The position numbers were made by a program, and so were the translations under genes. A model generated the notes under the pieces. That model was given only the letters and a program-made list of their open reading frames with translations. It was not told the DNA's origin and ran no database searches. DNA of 64,000 nt from Streptomyces sp. JJ38 (lineage in GTDB: Bacteria; Actinomycetota; Actinomycetes; Streptomycetales; Streptomycetaceae): NCBI RefSeq assembly GCF_019303475.1, contig NZ_JABLSI010000023.1, positions 1 through 64,000 on the forward strand, written 5' to 3'. Positions 26,258-35,120 of this stretch are shown here, piece by piece. Numbering within the stretch: position 1 is the first letter of the stretch; every line of letters starts with the position of its first letter.

Positions 26258-26722
26258 ATGACGATCACCGAGCCCGAACCTCCCCGCACCGCCGAGCAGC
26301 GCAAGCGCGACGTGTTGCGGCGGCTGTCCCGCGACAACGACGTCTGGGTGGCCACGGCCTCCCGGGACGGGCAACCGTGCATGGTGCCGCTGTCATTCGC
26401 CTTCCACGACGGCGCGCTGATCCTGTGCACGCGGCGCACTACGCCGACGGCCCGCAACCTCCTCTCCGGCGACGGGCAGGTCACCCTCGGCGTGGGACTC
26501 ACGCGTGACGTCGTGCTGATCCGGGCCGTGGCGGAGGCCGTCGACACCGATGGCCTCTCCGGGGCCGAGGGGGAGTCCTTCGCCGCGCGGACGGGCTTCG
26601 ACCCGCGGGGCCGCGCCGACTGGGTGTTCTTCCGCTGCCGCCCCCGCACCCTGCGGGCCTGGCGCGAGGAGAACGAACTCGCGGGCCGCCTGCTGATGCG
26701 GGACGGCGTCTGGCTGGTGTGA
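26258..26722 (+). CDS. Pyridoxamine 5'-phosphate oxidase/F420-type flavin reductase-like protein
   Basis: A 154-residue split-barrel protein. The pattern NDVWVATASRDGQPCMVPLS, HDGALILCTRR and TARNLLSGDGQVTLGVG matches the PNPOx-like superfamily, which includes FMN- and F420-dependent oxidoreductases. ATG 26258 is seven bases after TAGCGT, a leaderless arrangement. Cofactor (FMN, F420 or haem) cannot be told from sequence alone; Streptomyces make F420. A perfect 18-bp hairpin follows at 26775. Confidence 0.82.
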   Translation: MTITEPEPPRTAEQRKRDVLRRLSRDNDVWVATASRDGQPCMVPLSFAFHDGALILCTRRTTPTARNLLSGDGQVTLGVGLTRDVVLIRAVAEAVDTDGLSGAEGESFAARTGFDPRGRADWVFFRCRPRTLRAWREENELAGRLLMRDGVWLV

Positions 26723-26774
26723 GGCTCGGGAGCCCCTGTTCCCCGGGGCCCTGGCGAGCAGGGAACAAGGAAAA

Positions 26775-26813
26775 CGCGGTGGGGGCCGGAACGACGTTCC
26801 GGCCCCCACCGCG
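26775..26813 (-). terminator. Terminator with perfect 18-bp stem between convergent genes
   Basis: Left arm 26775-26792 and right arm 26796-26813 are exact complements around the loop GAC. AAAA at 26771-26774 gives a four-base U-tract on the minus strand, so it ends the acyl-CoA synthetase transcript best, and can also block readthrough from the plus-strand gene. Confidence 0.85.
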
Positions 26814-26828
26814 GCGCGTGCGCGGCGG

Positions 26829-28721
26829 CTACTTCTCCCGCGTCCCCTGATACATCTCCTCCAGCAGATGGCCGAACTCGCGCTCGACGACGGGGCGCTT
26901 GAGCTTCAGGCTGGGCGTCAGCTCGCCGTGCTCGACGTCCAGGTCGCGCGGGAGGATGCGGAACTCCTTGATGGTCTGCCAGCGCTGGAGCCCGGTGTTG
27001 ACCTGGTCCACGTAGCCGCGGATGAGCTCGCGCACCTCGGGCGAGGCGACGACCTCCGCGTAGCCGCGGCCCTCCTGCCCGTTCTCGGCCGCCCAGCCGA
27101 GGATCGAGGGCTCGTCCAGCGCGATGAGCGCGGTGCAGAAGTTCCGGTCCGCGCCGTGCACCAGGATCGTGGAGACGTACGGGCAGACGGCCTTGAACTG
27201 GCCCTCGACCTCGGTCGGTGCCACGTACTTGCCGCCGGAGGTCTTGAACATGTCCTTCTTGCGGTCGGTGATCCGCAGGTAGCCGTCCTCGGACAGCTCG
27301 CCGATGTCACCTGTGTGGAACCAGCCGTCGGACTCCAGGACCTCGGCGGTCTTCTCGGGCAGACCGTGGTAGCCCTGCATGATGCCGGGGCCGCGCAGCA
27401 GGATCTCGCCGTCCTCGGCGATCCGGACCTCGCAGCCGGGCAACGGCTTGCCGACCGTTCCGGTGCGGTAGGACATGCCGGGGTTGACGAAGCTGGCGGC
27501 ACTGGACTCGGTCAGACCGTAGCCCTCCAGGATGTGGATGCCGGCGCCGGCGAAGAAGTAGCCGATGTCCGGGGCGAGGGCGGCCGAGCCTGAGACGCAG
27601 GCCCGCAGCCGCCCGCCGAAGGCGTCGCGCAGCTTCTTGTAGACGAGCCGGTCCGCGAGCGCGTGCTTCATCCGCAGCCCGGCGGGCGCGGAGGCGGTGC
27701 CGGTGCGGCGGAAGTTGTCCTGCGTGACCTTCGCGTACTCGCGGGCCACCTCTGCGGCCCAGAGGAAGATCTTGTACTTGGCCCCGCCGCCGGCCTTCGC
27801 CTTGGTGGCGACGCCGTTGTAGACCTTCTCGAAGATCCGCGGCACGGCGGCCATGTAGGTGGGCCGGACGACGGGCAGGTTCTCGATGATCTTGTCGATC
27901 CGGCCGTCGATGGCGGTGACGTGACCCACCTCGATCTGTCCGGCGGTCAGCACCTTGCCGAAGACGTGGGCCAGCGGCAGCCACAGGTACTGGACGTCCT
28001 CCTGCCGCGCCAGGCCCGTCATGGCGATGGCCTTGGCCATGTAGGACCAGTTGTCGTGCGGCAGCCGCACGCCCTTCGGCCGACCGGTGGTGCCCGAGGT
28101 GTAGATCAGGGTCGCGAGCTGGTCCGAACGCAGGGACTCGATCGTCTCCCGGACCGCCTCGGGCTTCTTCTCCAGGTGGGCCCGGCCGCGCTCCATCAGC
28201 TCGTCGAGGGTCAGCGCCCAGCCCTCGGGGTCCTCTTCGGCCGTGACCGGCTCACCGGCGGGGTCGATGACGACCACGTGGGCCAGGTGCGGCAGCTCGG
28301 AGCGCTTCTCCCGGGCCTTGGCGAGCTGGACGGCGTCCTCGGCGATCAGGACACGGCTCTCGGAGTCCGCCAGGATGAAGGCCGTCTCCTCGGCGTTCGT
28401 GCCGGGGTAGACGGTGGTGGTCGCCGCTCCGGCACACAGGATGCCCAGGTCGGCCAGGACCCAGTCCACCCTGGTGTTGGAAGCGATCGCGACCCGTTGC
28501 TCGGGCTCCACGCCCAGCGCCATCAGGCCGGCGGCGACGGCGAAGACGCGGTCGGCGGCCTCCGCCCAGGTGTAGGACTTCCAGTCGTCCGGCCCCGTGC
28601 CGGAGGCCGGGGGTACCGGATAGCGGTATGCCTCGTCGTCCGGGGTGGCCTTGATGCGCTCGAGAAAGAGCGCCGCCACGGAGGGCGGCCGGTTTTCGAT
28701 CAGGGATTGCGTGTCGCTCAC
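26829..28721 (-). CDS. Long-chain fatty-acid-CoA ligase (AMP-forming)
   Basis: Activates fatty acids to acyl-CoA through an acyl-adenylate; 630 residues. The P-loop-like motif LIYTSGTTGRPKGVRLPHDN lies around residue 205, the A5 region EGYGLTESSAASF at about 410, and GWFHTGDIGELSEDGYLRIT with DRKKDMFKTSGGKYVAP at about 480-510. C-terminal ELTPSLKLKRPVVEREF supplies the usual lysine. The GTG start at 28721 follows GGAGG by five bases. A weak promoter is seen at about 28783-28811. Confidence 0.92.
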   Translation of the reverse strand: MSDTQSLIENRPPSVAALFLERIKATPDDEAYRYPVPPASGTGPDDWKSYTWAEAADRVFAVAAGLMALGVEPEQRVAIASNTRVDWVLADLGILCAGAATTTVYPGTNAEETAFILADSESRVLIAEDAVQLAKAREKRSELPHLAHVVVIDPAGEPVTAEEDPEGWALTLDELMERGRAHLEKKPEAVRETIESLRSDQLATLIYTSGTTGRPKGVRLPHDNWSYMAKAIAMTGLARQEDVQYLWLPLAHVFGKVLTAGQIEVGHVTAIDGRIDKIIENLPVVRPTYMAAVPRIFEKVYNGVATKAKAGGGAKYKIFLWAAEVAREYAKVTQDNFRRTGTASAPAGLRMKHALADRLVYKKLRDAFGGRLRACVSGSAALAPDIGYFFAGAGIHILEGYGLTESSAASFVNPGMSYRTGTVGKPLPGCEVRIAEDGEILLRGPGIMQGYHGLPEKTAEVLESDGWFHTGDIGELSEDGYLRITDRKKDMFKTSGGKYVAPTEVEGQFKAVCPYVSTILVHGADRNFCTALIALDEPSILGWAAENGQEGRGYAEVVASPEVRELIRGYVDQVNTGLQRWQTIKEFRILPRDLDVEHGELTPSLKLKRPVVEREFGHLLEEMYQGTREK

Positions 28722-29101
28722 GACATCCTCCGTGGCCCGCGTTGTGCTGGGGGGTGACTCACGAGTAACTGAAGCGCTGATCAGCCTAGGGGCGATGGCC
28801 CTCCGGGGAAAGACTTCGGGAGCGCGGCAACGCTTTCGTTACCCCTGGATACGTTGCCGGGAGGCCCGTCACCTGGGGATTTGCACCCTTCGGTGCGCCT
28901 GTCACCGGGTGTCCCCCCACGTGTCCGCCGCCGCTTCGGAGGGTCGGTCAACGGGCACGAAGCGTCGAAATCGGATCATGTCGCGCCCCCAGGTTCGTTC
29001 TCGCGATGGGGTGGTCCGAATTCCGGGCACTGCCGGGGTGTCGGAAAAACGGGAGTGCGCCGGGGAAAACCGGCGCACTCCCGCTGCGTCATCCGGGGGC
29101 T
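28722..29101. other. Gene-free region between the acyl-CoA ligase and lepA
   Basis: About 380 bases. The right end holds the lepA terminator (29045-29082). Near the ligase, minus-strand TTTCCC and TAGGCT (28783-28788) at 17-base spacing are a weak promoter candidate, and the palindrome GCTGATCAGC sits beside it as a possible operator. The middle part shows no convincing gene or repeat. Confidence 0.5.
29045..29082 (-). terminator. Intrinsic terminator of lepA
   Basis: GGGAGTGCGCCGG (29051-29063) and its exact complement (29070-29082) flank GGAAAA. On the minus strand the stem is followed by one base and then five U (plus-strand AAAAA at 29045-29049). It begins about 20 bases after the lepA stop. 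Confidence 0.88.
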
Positions 29102-30991
29102 TTACTTCTTGCTCTTGTCTCCGGCCTCGTCGCTGGAGAGGGCGGAGATGAAGGCCTCCTTGGGGACCTCCACGCTGCCCACCATCTTCATGCGCTTCTT
29201 GCCTTCCTTCTGCTTCTCCAGCAGCTTGCGCTTCCGGGAGATGTCACCGCCGTAGCACTTGGCCAGCACGTCCTTGCGGATCGCCCGGACCGTCTCGCGG
29301 GCGATGACCCGGGAGCCGACGGCCGCCTGGATCGGCACCTCGAAGTGCTGCCGCGGGATCAGCTCGCGCAGCTTCCCGGCCATGCGGACGCCGTAGGCGT
29401 AGGCCTTGTCCTTGTGGACGATCGCGGAGAAGGCGTCCACCTTGTCGCCGTTCAGCAGGATGTCGACCTTCACCAGGTCGGCGCTCTGCTCGCCGGTGGG
29501 CTCGTAGTCCAGCGAGGCGTAGCCGCGGGTCTTCGACTTCAGCGCGTCGAAGAAGTCGAACACGATCTCCGCCAGCGGCAGCGTGTACCGCAGCTCGACG
29601 CGGTCCTCGGAGAGGTAGTCCATGCCCTGGAGGTTGCCCCGGCGGGTCTGGCACAGCTCCATGATCGCGCCGACGTACTCGCTGGGCGCCAGGAGCGTCG
29701 CCCGCACGACCGGCTCGTGTACCCGGTCCACCTTGCCCGCGGGGAACTCGCTCGGGTTCGTGACGACGTGCTCCGTGCCGTCCTCCATGACGACCTGGTA
29801 GACGACGTTCGGCGCCGTGGCGATCAGGTCCAGCCCGAACTCGCGCTCCAGCCGCTCGCGGATGACCTCCAGATGCAGCAGGCCGAGGAAGCCCACGCGG
29901 AAGCCGAAGCCCAGGGCCGCCGACGTCTCCGGCTCGTAGACGAGCGCGGCGTCGTTCAGCTGGAGCTTGTCGAGCGCGTCCCGCAGCTCCGGGTAGTCGG
30001 AGCCGTCCAACGGGTACAGCCCCGAGAACACCATGGGCTTGGGGTCCTTGTACCCGGGCAGCGCCACTTCGGCGCCCTTGTGGAACTGCGTGATCGTGTC
30101 ACCGACCTTGGACTGCCGCACGTCCTTCACACCGGTGATCAGATAGCCGACCTCGCCCACGCCCAGGCCGTCGGCGGCCTTCATCTCCGGGGAGTTGGTG
30201 CCGATCTCCAGCAGCTCGTGGGCGGCGCCGGTGGACATCATGCGGATGCGCTCGCGGCGGCCCAGCTCGCCGTCGACGACCTTCACGTAGGTCACGACGC
30301 CCCGGTAGGCGTCGTAGACGGAGTCGAAGATCATCGCACGGGCGGGGGCGTCCTTGACGCCGACCGGCGCGGGGACCAGCCGCACGACCTCGTCGAGCAG
30401 CTCCCCCACGCCCTCGCCCGTCTTGGCGGAGACGCGCAGGACCTCCTCGGGCTCGCAGCCGATCAGGTGGGCCAGCTCGGCGGCGAACTTCTCCGGCTGC
30501 GCGGCCGGCAGGTCGATCTTGTTCAGGACCGGGATGATCGTGAGGTCGTTCTCCATCGCCAGGTAGAGGTTGGCGAGGGTCTGCGCCTCGATGCCCTGGG
30601 CCGCGTCCACGAGCAGGATGCACCCCTCGCACGCCGCCAGCGAACGGGAGACCTCGTAGGTGAAGTCAACGTGGCCCGGGGTGTCGATCATGTTCAGGAT
30701 GTGCGCGGTCCCCGAGTCGTCCCCCGAGGTGGGGGCCCACGGCATCCGCACGGCCTGGGACTTGATCGTGATGCCGCGTTCACGCTCGATGTCCATGCGG
30801 TCGAGGTACTGCGCGCGCATCTGGCGCTCTTCGACGATGCCGGTGAGCTGGAGCATCCGGTCGGCGAGCGTGGACTTGCCGTGGTCGATGTGCGCGATGA
30901 TGCAGAAGTTGCGGATCAGCGCCGGGTCGGTACGACGCGGCTCGGGCACGTTCGAGGGGGTCGCGGGCACGCGGGGTCCTGTCGGGGTCAT
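29102..30991 (-). CDS. lepA: Elongation factor 4 (LepA)
   Basis: A translational GTPase that acts on stalled or mistranslocated ribosomes; 629 residues. GTP-binding motifs are [17 protein letters not shown] (near residue 30), [17 protein letters not shown] and [10 protein letters not shown]. LepA-specific C-terminal features are [20 protein letters not shown] and [20 protein letters not shown]. The start at ATG 30991 has no strong ribosome-binding site and the first about 25 residues ([19 protein letters not shown]) are variable, so a slightly later start is possible. Divergent from rpsT. Confidence 0.97.
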   Translation of the reverse strand: MTPTGPRVPATPSNVPEPRRTDPALIRNFCIIAHIDHGKSTLADRMLQLTGIVEERQMRAQYLDRMDIERERGITIKSQAVRMPWAPTSGDDSGTAHILNMIDTPGHVDFTYEVSRSLAACEGCILLVDAAQGIEAQTLANLYLAMENDLTIIPVLNKIDLPAAQPEKFAAELAHLIGCEPEEVLRVSAKTGEGVGELLDEVVRLVPAPVGVKDAPARAMIFDSVYDAYRGVVTYVKVVDGELGRRERIRMMSTGAAHELLEIGTNSPEMKAADGLGVGEVGYLITGVKDVRQSKVGDTITQFHKGAEVALPGYKDPKPMVFSGLYPLDGSDYPELRDALDKLQLNDAALVYEPETSAALGFGFRVGFLGLLHLEVIRERLEREFGLDLIATAPNVVYQVVMEDGTEHVVTNPSEFPAGKVDRVHEPVVRATLLAPSEYVGAIMELCQTRRGNLQGMDYLSEDRVELRYTLPLAEIVFDFFDALKSKTRGYASLDYEPTGEQSADLVKVDILLNGDKVDAFSAIVHKDKAYAYGVRMAGKLRELIPRQHFEVPIQAAVGSRVIARETVRAIRKDVLAKCYGGDISRKRKLLEKQKEGKKRMKMVGSVEVPKEAFISALSSDEAGDKSKK

Positions 30992-31073
30992 GGCTTGCGG
31001 ATCGGTACGTCGTCCCCCATCGTCCCATGTCCGTCGGCCCTGGTCCGATTAGGGAGGGGCGGAGCCCGACTGC

Positions 31074-31079
31074 TAGTGT
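31074..31079 (+). promoter_or_regulatory. Candidate -10 element of rpsT
   Basis: TAGTGT lies 111 bases before the rpsT start in the lepA-rpsT divergent region. I see no good -35 match, so it is tentative; it implies a leader of about 105 bases for S20 mRNA. Confidence 0.35.
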
Positions 31080-31190
31080 GGACGACTGTGCTTCGTGCCG
31101 CCGCGTGCCCTCTTCACCGGCGGACCCGCGGGCCGGTCCACCGGCCAGCAAGCACGGAAGAGACATCTCCGATCCTGAAAAGGCTCCTTC

Positions 31191-31457
31191 GTGGCGAACA
31201 TCAAGTCCCAGATCAAGCGGATCAAGACCAACGAGAAGGCCCGCCAGCGCAACAAGGCCGTCAAGTCCGAGCTGAAGACCGCCATCCGCCGCGTGCGCGA
31301 GGCCGTCGCCGCCGGTGAGGCCGAGAAGGCCACCGCCGCCGTCGCCGTGGCCGGCCGCAAGCTGGACAAGGCCGTCAGCAAGGGCGTTCTGCACAAGAAC
31401 AACGCCGCCAACAAGAAGTCGGCGCTCGCCCAGCAGGTCTCCGCTCTGCAGAAGTGA
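31191..31457 (+). CDS. rpsT: 30S ribosomal protein S20
   Basis: An 88-residue, strongly basic helical protein that binds 16S rRNA. It begins [20 protein letters not shown] and ends [20 protein letters not shown], typical of the family. The start is GTG at 31191 with AAAAGG about 9 bases upstream. It is transcribed divergently from lepA, as in other Streptomyces. A hairpin at 31612-31650 is a plausible terminator. Confidence 0.97.
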   Translation: MANIKSQIKRIKTNEKARQRNKAVKSELKTAIRRVREAVAAGEAEKATAAVAVAGRKLDKAVSKGVLHKNNAANKKSALAQQVSALQK

Positions 31458-32237
31458 TCCCGGCCGCCTCGGCGGCCCCCTCCGCCCTGTTCCGGTGACG
31501 GACCCCGGCTGCCCTCTCATCAGCCGCCCGCTCCGGGTCACCGGCGGAAGCACGACTCGCGCCGCACGCGGCCTGCGTTCGCCACGCGGGTGCGGCGCAC
31601 CAGCACCACCCGAAGGCCCCGCCTCCCTCCCCAGGGAACGCGGGGCCTTCCGCATGCGTCCAGACGGGCCTCGGGGGCGACCTTCACGCCGATTCAGGTG
31701 AACGTCCCATGTTCAGCTGACGTTCTCGTCGGCGCTGCCCGTGTGCTGTGTCCACGTCGCCGCGCTGGGGTGGTGGTCGGCGTGGAGAGCAGGGCCCAGC
31801 AGTGGTGCGATACCATGTGCTGCCGCGTTTCGGGAAGGTTAAGTGCCCCACTTCAGGGGTCGATTAGATCACGAATGGATAACGCTCGGCAACTGTTTGC
31901 CGTCGGGTGTCGTCTCTTCAGTGAGGAATCACCGAGCGTGCCCTCATGTGGCGTACTAGCAGATCAAGGGGAGGGTTTTGCCGCGCTTCATGCTCGTCGA
32001 GCCTGCCCTGAGCGCGGCGGGGCGGCCCAGGCTGTCCGTAGAGCGCCGGCTCACCGGTGACCCCGGGGCCCCTGCACTCTGCGGTCCCAGCATGGAGGGA
32101 TGCCTCACCGGCGCTCGGATGGACGGTACGCCTTGATGCCCCACGGCTCTGCCGATCCGGGGCTCGGCGCACCGTGCCTGCGAAGACGCCAGCACACCAA
32201 GCGCCCGGACAGCCACGGATTCGAGTCAGAGGTAACT
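31458..32237. other. Gene-free region between rpsT and the glycosyltransferase operon
   Basis: About 780 bases. It contains a hairpin (31612-31650). From about 31680 onward the base composition drops noticeably towards A/T, which continues through the next two genes, so the junction of an acquired segment may lie here. Open frames in it show no family resemblance or ribosome-binding site. I see no convincing promoter, repeat or integrase-type attachment site. Confidence 0.55.
31612..31650 (+). terminator. Candidate terminator downstream of rpsT
   Basis: GAAGGCCCCGC (31612-31622) and GCGGGGCCTTC (31640-31650) are perfect 11-base complements with a 17-base loop. It is 155 bases after the rpsT stop and has no U-run. 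Confidence 0.55.
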
Positions 32238-35120
32238 GTGTCAGTGCCCTATGCCAACGACGGTACGCCGGACATCAGCGTCGTCGTGATCGTGTTCAAC
32301 GATGCCGCGCGTCTTCCGACGGCAGTGCACTCCGTGCTCGATCAGACCCTGCAGAACGTCGAGGTCGTCATCGCCGACGACTGCTCCACAGACGGCTCGT
32401 ACGAGGTCGCCCAGGCGATCGCCGCAGAGCACCCCAGAGTACGGGCGATCCAACTGCCGGAGAACAGTGGCGGCTGCGGTGAGCCCCGGAACCAAGGTGT
32501 GGCCATTGCCCGTGGTCGTTACGTGATGTTCCTGGACAGCGACGACACCCTCGAGGTGAACGCCTGCCGCAACATGTTGGAGGCGGCTGACCGGACGGGA
32601 GCCGATCTCGTCTCAGGTCTGTGCACACGCGTGCACGTTGACAGTCGCACGGGCAAGACCGCTAAGTGGTACCAGTGGCTGTACCGTCAGACCCGCACGC
32701 TGGAGTCCATCTCCGACCTCCCGGACCTGATGGTCTTCGACACGCTGTCCACCAACAAGTGCTACCGACGTGAATGGCTGCTGGAGAAGGGGCTCACGTT
32801 TCCCCGTGGCATCCACTATGAGGATTTGCTCTTCTCCGCCGAAGCGTATCTCGCTGCCTCTCGTATCACGTTGATACCCAACACGGTCTACTTCTGGAAC
32901 GTCGCGGAGAAGGCGGAGCAGAAGTCGATCAGCAACCGGCGTCACGAGATCAACAATTTCGCAGACAGAATCGAGATTCACCGGCGCATCGACGCGATCC
33001 TCGCCTCCCGGGGCCTCGACGGTCTGAAGCTGCACAAGGATCGCAAGTTCCTGAAGCACGACCTGGTGTTGTACCTGCGAGACCTTCCGTTCCTGGATGA
33101 CGACTACCGCCACCGATTCGCCGAGATGGCCCGGGAATACGTCGAGGGGTTCTCCAAAGAGGCATACGACGCGTTGAGTCCGATCCACGCGCTTTGCGCC
33201 TGCCTCCTGCTCCGGGAGGACTGGAAGAACCTCATGCCGGCAATCGACACCCTCATCAACAAGCGGAAAATCTCCTCGCCCCTCGTCAAGCGGGACGGCC
33301 GTGTCTACTGGTGCCCGGAGCATCTGGAGGACGCGCATGCCCGCGAGGTCCTTGACGTGACGGACCTCGGGTACCACAGCAGGTCCGTCGACCGGATGTT
33401 CTTGCGCAACCGCCTGACCGGGTACGCGGAGCGGCCGGCCGGCATCATCCTCGAAGGAGAGGTCGTTAATCCGCTGGGCGTGATACCGGAAGGCGCGGAT
33501 ATTGCGGCCGAGTTGGAGTTCCGTGCTCGCCGCCGAAGCCTCCAGACGTTCCGCTTCCCGGTGCGGCGGCTTGTCCACACCGGTGACTTCGTAACGTGGC
33601 GGGCCGCGGTGCCCCTGGGGCACCGTTTGCGCCCTCTCGGAGTCGTGGACGAGGTGTGGGACGTTCGGATGCACCTCACGGTGGACGGGCGGCGTACGAC
33701 GAGTCGCCTGACGGCTGAAGGGGCCGAACTCGAAGATTCCGTAGGCTCCCGTGTCCGCCCGCGCCTGAGCCGGATCGTGGCCGACCACATAGAACCGCAT
33801 GTCTCGGCCAACGGCCACCTCGCGTTCCGCCTCAGCCAACAAACCAGGGTCGCGCAACGTACCAGGGAACTGGTCGGCCGGAATCTGCACGGTACCCCCG
33901 CGAACGCTGCCAAGTCCGTGGTGAGGAAGGTTCAGGCGGTCCGCAAGGATCTGAACTCCGGACAGCGCAAGATCCAGGGTTACCGTCGGATGCTGCGCCT
34001 GCTGCCCGTTCGCAAGGGCACGATCGTCTTCGAAAGCCACCTCGGCAAGCAGTACAGCGACAGTCCGCGGGCCATCCTCGAGGAGCTGCGGCGCCGTGGC
34101 GTGCCGATTACGCCGATCTGGTCGTACGCCGGTGCGCGCCCGGAGGACGTCCCGGAGGGAGTGGAGCTCGTCCGCCGCTGGTCATGGCAGTACCTGCGGG
34201 CGTTGGCACAAGCCGAATACTGGATCGACAACCAGGGGTTCCCCCTCAAGCTGCCCAAGAGGCCGGAGACCACCTACATCCAGACTTGGCATGGAACGCC
34301 CTTGAAGAAGATGGGCTTTCACGAGCCCGGATACCGGATGCTGCCCGAACATGAGCAACGCGCCTATCAGGAGGCGCTGGACAGGTTCGACTACTTTGTT
34401 GTCCGCGGTGAGCATGACGTACGCACTCTCGCCCGCGCGTACCGCATTCCTGAGGAGAAGCTGCTGCGAGTCGGTTACCCGCGCAACGACGCTCTCGTCA
34501 GGGCGCGGGACAGGAAGGCATCCGACCCCGAGGCGGTCCGGACGGCGGAGCGACTCGGCATCAAACTGGACCGCCCAGTCCTGCTCTACGCCCCGACCTT
34601 TCGCGCGCAGAGCAACGGCAAGGTGCGGAAGTTCCAGTGCCCCTTCGACGTTGAGGAGTTCGTCGAAAGATTCGGCGATCGCTACACGCTTCTCATCCGC
34701 TCCCACTACCTCAACTCGGTGACGCTTCCGCCGTCCGTTGAGGGGCGTGTCATCAACGTGAGCAAGGAGCCGGACGTTTCTCCCCTCCTGATCCTTGCCG
34801 ATGCCCTGATCACGGATTACTCGTCTGTCATGTTCGATTACTCGCTGCTCCAGCGGCCCATGATCTTCTTTGCTTACGACTGGGAGGAGTACGCCCAAGA
34901 CATTCGCGGCACGTATTTCCATCTTCCCAGTGAGGCCCCTGGTCCGGTGGTCCGCACCGAGACCGAGCTCTTCGAGGCACTGTCCGACCTCGAGGGCATC
35001 GGCGTGCGGTACGCGGTGCCACTGAAGGAATTCCTTGACAAGTACGGCGAGTACGACCGCGGCGATGCCGCCGCGCAGATCGTGGACCGGTTCTTCGGCC
35101 GGGTGGGGGGCGCTCGATGA
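32238..35120 (+). CDS. Bifunctional GT2 glycosyltransferase / CDP-glycerol glycerophosphotransferase
   Basis: A 960-residue fusion. Residues about 10-230 are a GT-A family 2 transferase (DISVVVIVFNDAARLP, VVIADDCSTDGSYEVA, MFLDSDDTLE with the DxD metal motif). A middle region of about 350 residues is of uncertain fold. The last about 370 residues are a TagF domain (IVFESHLGKQYSDSPRAI, TYIQTWHGTPLKKMG with the likely catalytic His, LLYAPTFRAQ, LLIRSHYLN, DALITDYSSVMFDYSLL). The start GTG 32238 follows AGAGG. It probably builds a sugar-decorated polyol-phosphate wall teichoic acid in the cytosol. Lower GC than its neighbours suggests acquisition. It overlaps the next gene by four bases. Confidence 0.85.
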   Translation: MSVPYANDGTPDISVVVIVFNDAARLPTAVHSVLDQTLQNVEVVIADDCSTDGSYEVAQAIAAEHPRVRAIQLPENSGGCGEPRNQGVAIARGRYVMFLDSDDTLEVNACRNMLEAADRTGADLVSGLCTRVHVDSRTGKTAKWYQWLYRQTRTLESISDLPDLMVFDTLSTNKCYRREWLLEKGLTFPRGIHYEDLLFSAEAYLAASRITLIPNTVYFWNVAEKAEQKSISNRRHEINNFADRIEIHRRIDAILASRGLDGLKLHKDRKFLKHDLVLYLRDLPFLDDDYRHRFAEMAREYVEGFSKEAYDALSPIHALCACLLLREDWKNLMPAIDTLINKRKISSPLVKRDGRVYWCPEHLEDAHAREVLDVTDLGYHSRSVDRMFLRNRLTGYAERPAGIILEGEVVNPLGVIPEGADIAAELEFRARRRSLQTFRFPVRRLVHTGDFVTWRAAVPLGHRLRPLGVVDEVWDVRMHLTVDGRRTTSRLTAEGAELEDSVGSRVRPRLSRIVADHIEPHVSANGHLAFRLSQQTRVAQRTRELVGRNLHGTPANAAKSVVRKVQAVRKDLNSGQRKIQGYRRMLRLLPVRKGTIVFESHLGKQYSDSPRAILEELRRRGVPITPIWSYAGARPEDVPEGVELVRRWSWQYLRALAQAEYWIDNQGFPLKLPKRPETTYIQTWHGTPLKKMGFHEPGYRMLPEHEQRAYQEALDRFDYFVVRGEHDVRTLARAYRIPEEKLLRVGYPRNDALVRARDRKASDPEAVRTAERLGIKLDRPVLLYAPTFRAQSNGKVRKFQCPFDVEEFVERFGDRYTLLIRSHYLNSVTLPPSVEGRVINVSKEPDVSPLLILADALITDYSSVMFDYSLLQRPMIFFAYDWEEYAQDIRGTYFHLPSEAPGPVVRTETELFEALSDLEGIGVRYAVPLKEFLDKYGEYDRGDAAAQIVDRFFGRVGGAR

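Noticed and set aside
29006-31318. 770-codon plus-strand open frame opposite lepA
   Set aside because: Shadow of lepA, and it runs through the lepA terminator and the rpsT promoter region; no recognisable domain.
31590-32060. 156-codon open frame upstream of the GT2-TagF gene
   Set aside because: Crosses a hairpin, has no ribosome-binding site, and its Cys/Arg/Ser-rich sequence resembles no family; position-specific base bias is weak.
32100-32237. Extended N-terminus of the GT2-TagF protein from ATG 32100
   Set aside because: The extra 46 residues are unlike a GT2 start, and GTG 32238 has AGAGG upstream and directly precedes the GT2 fold.
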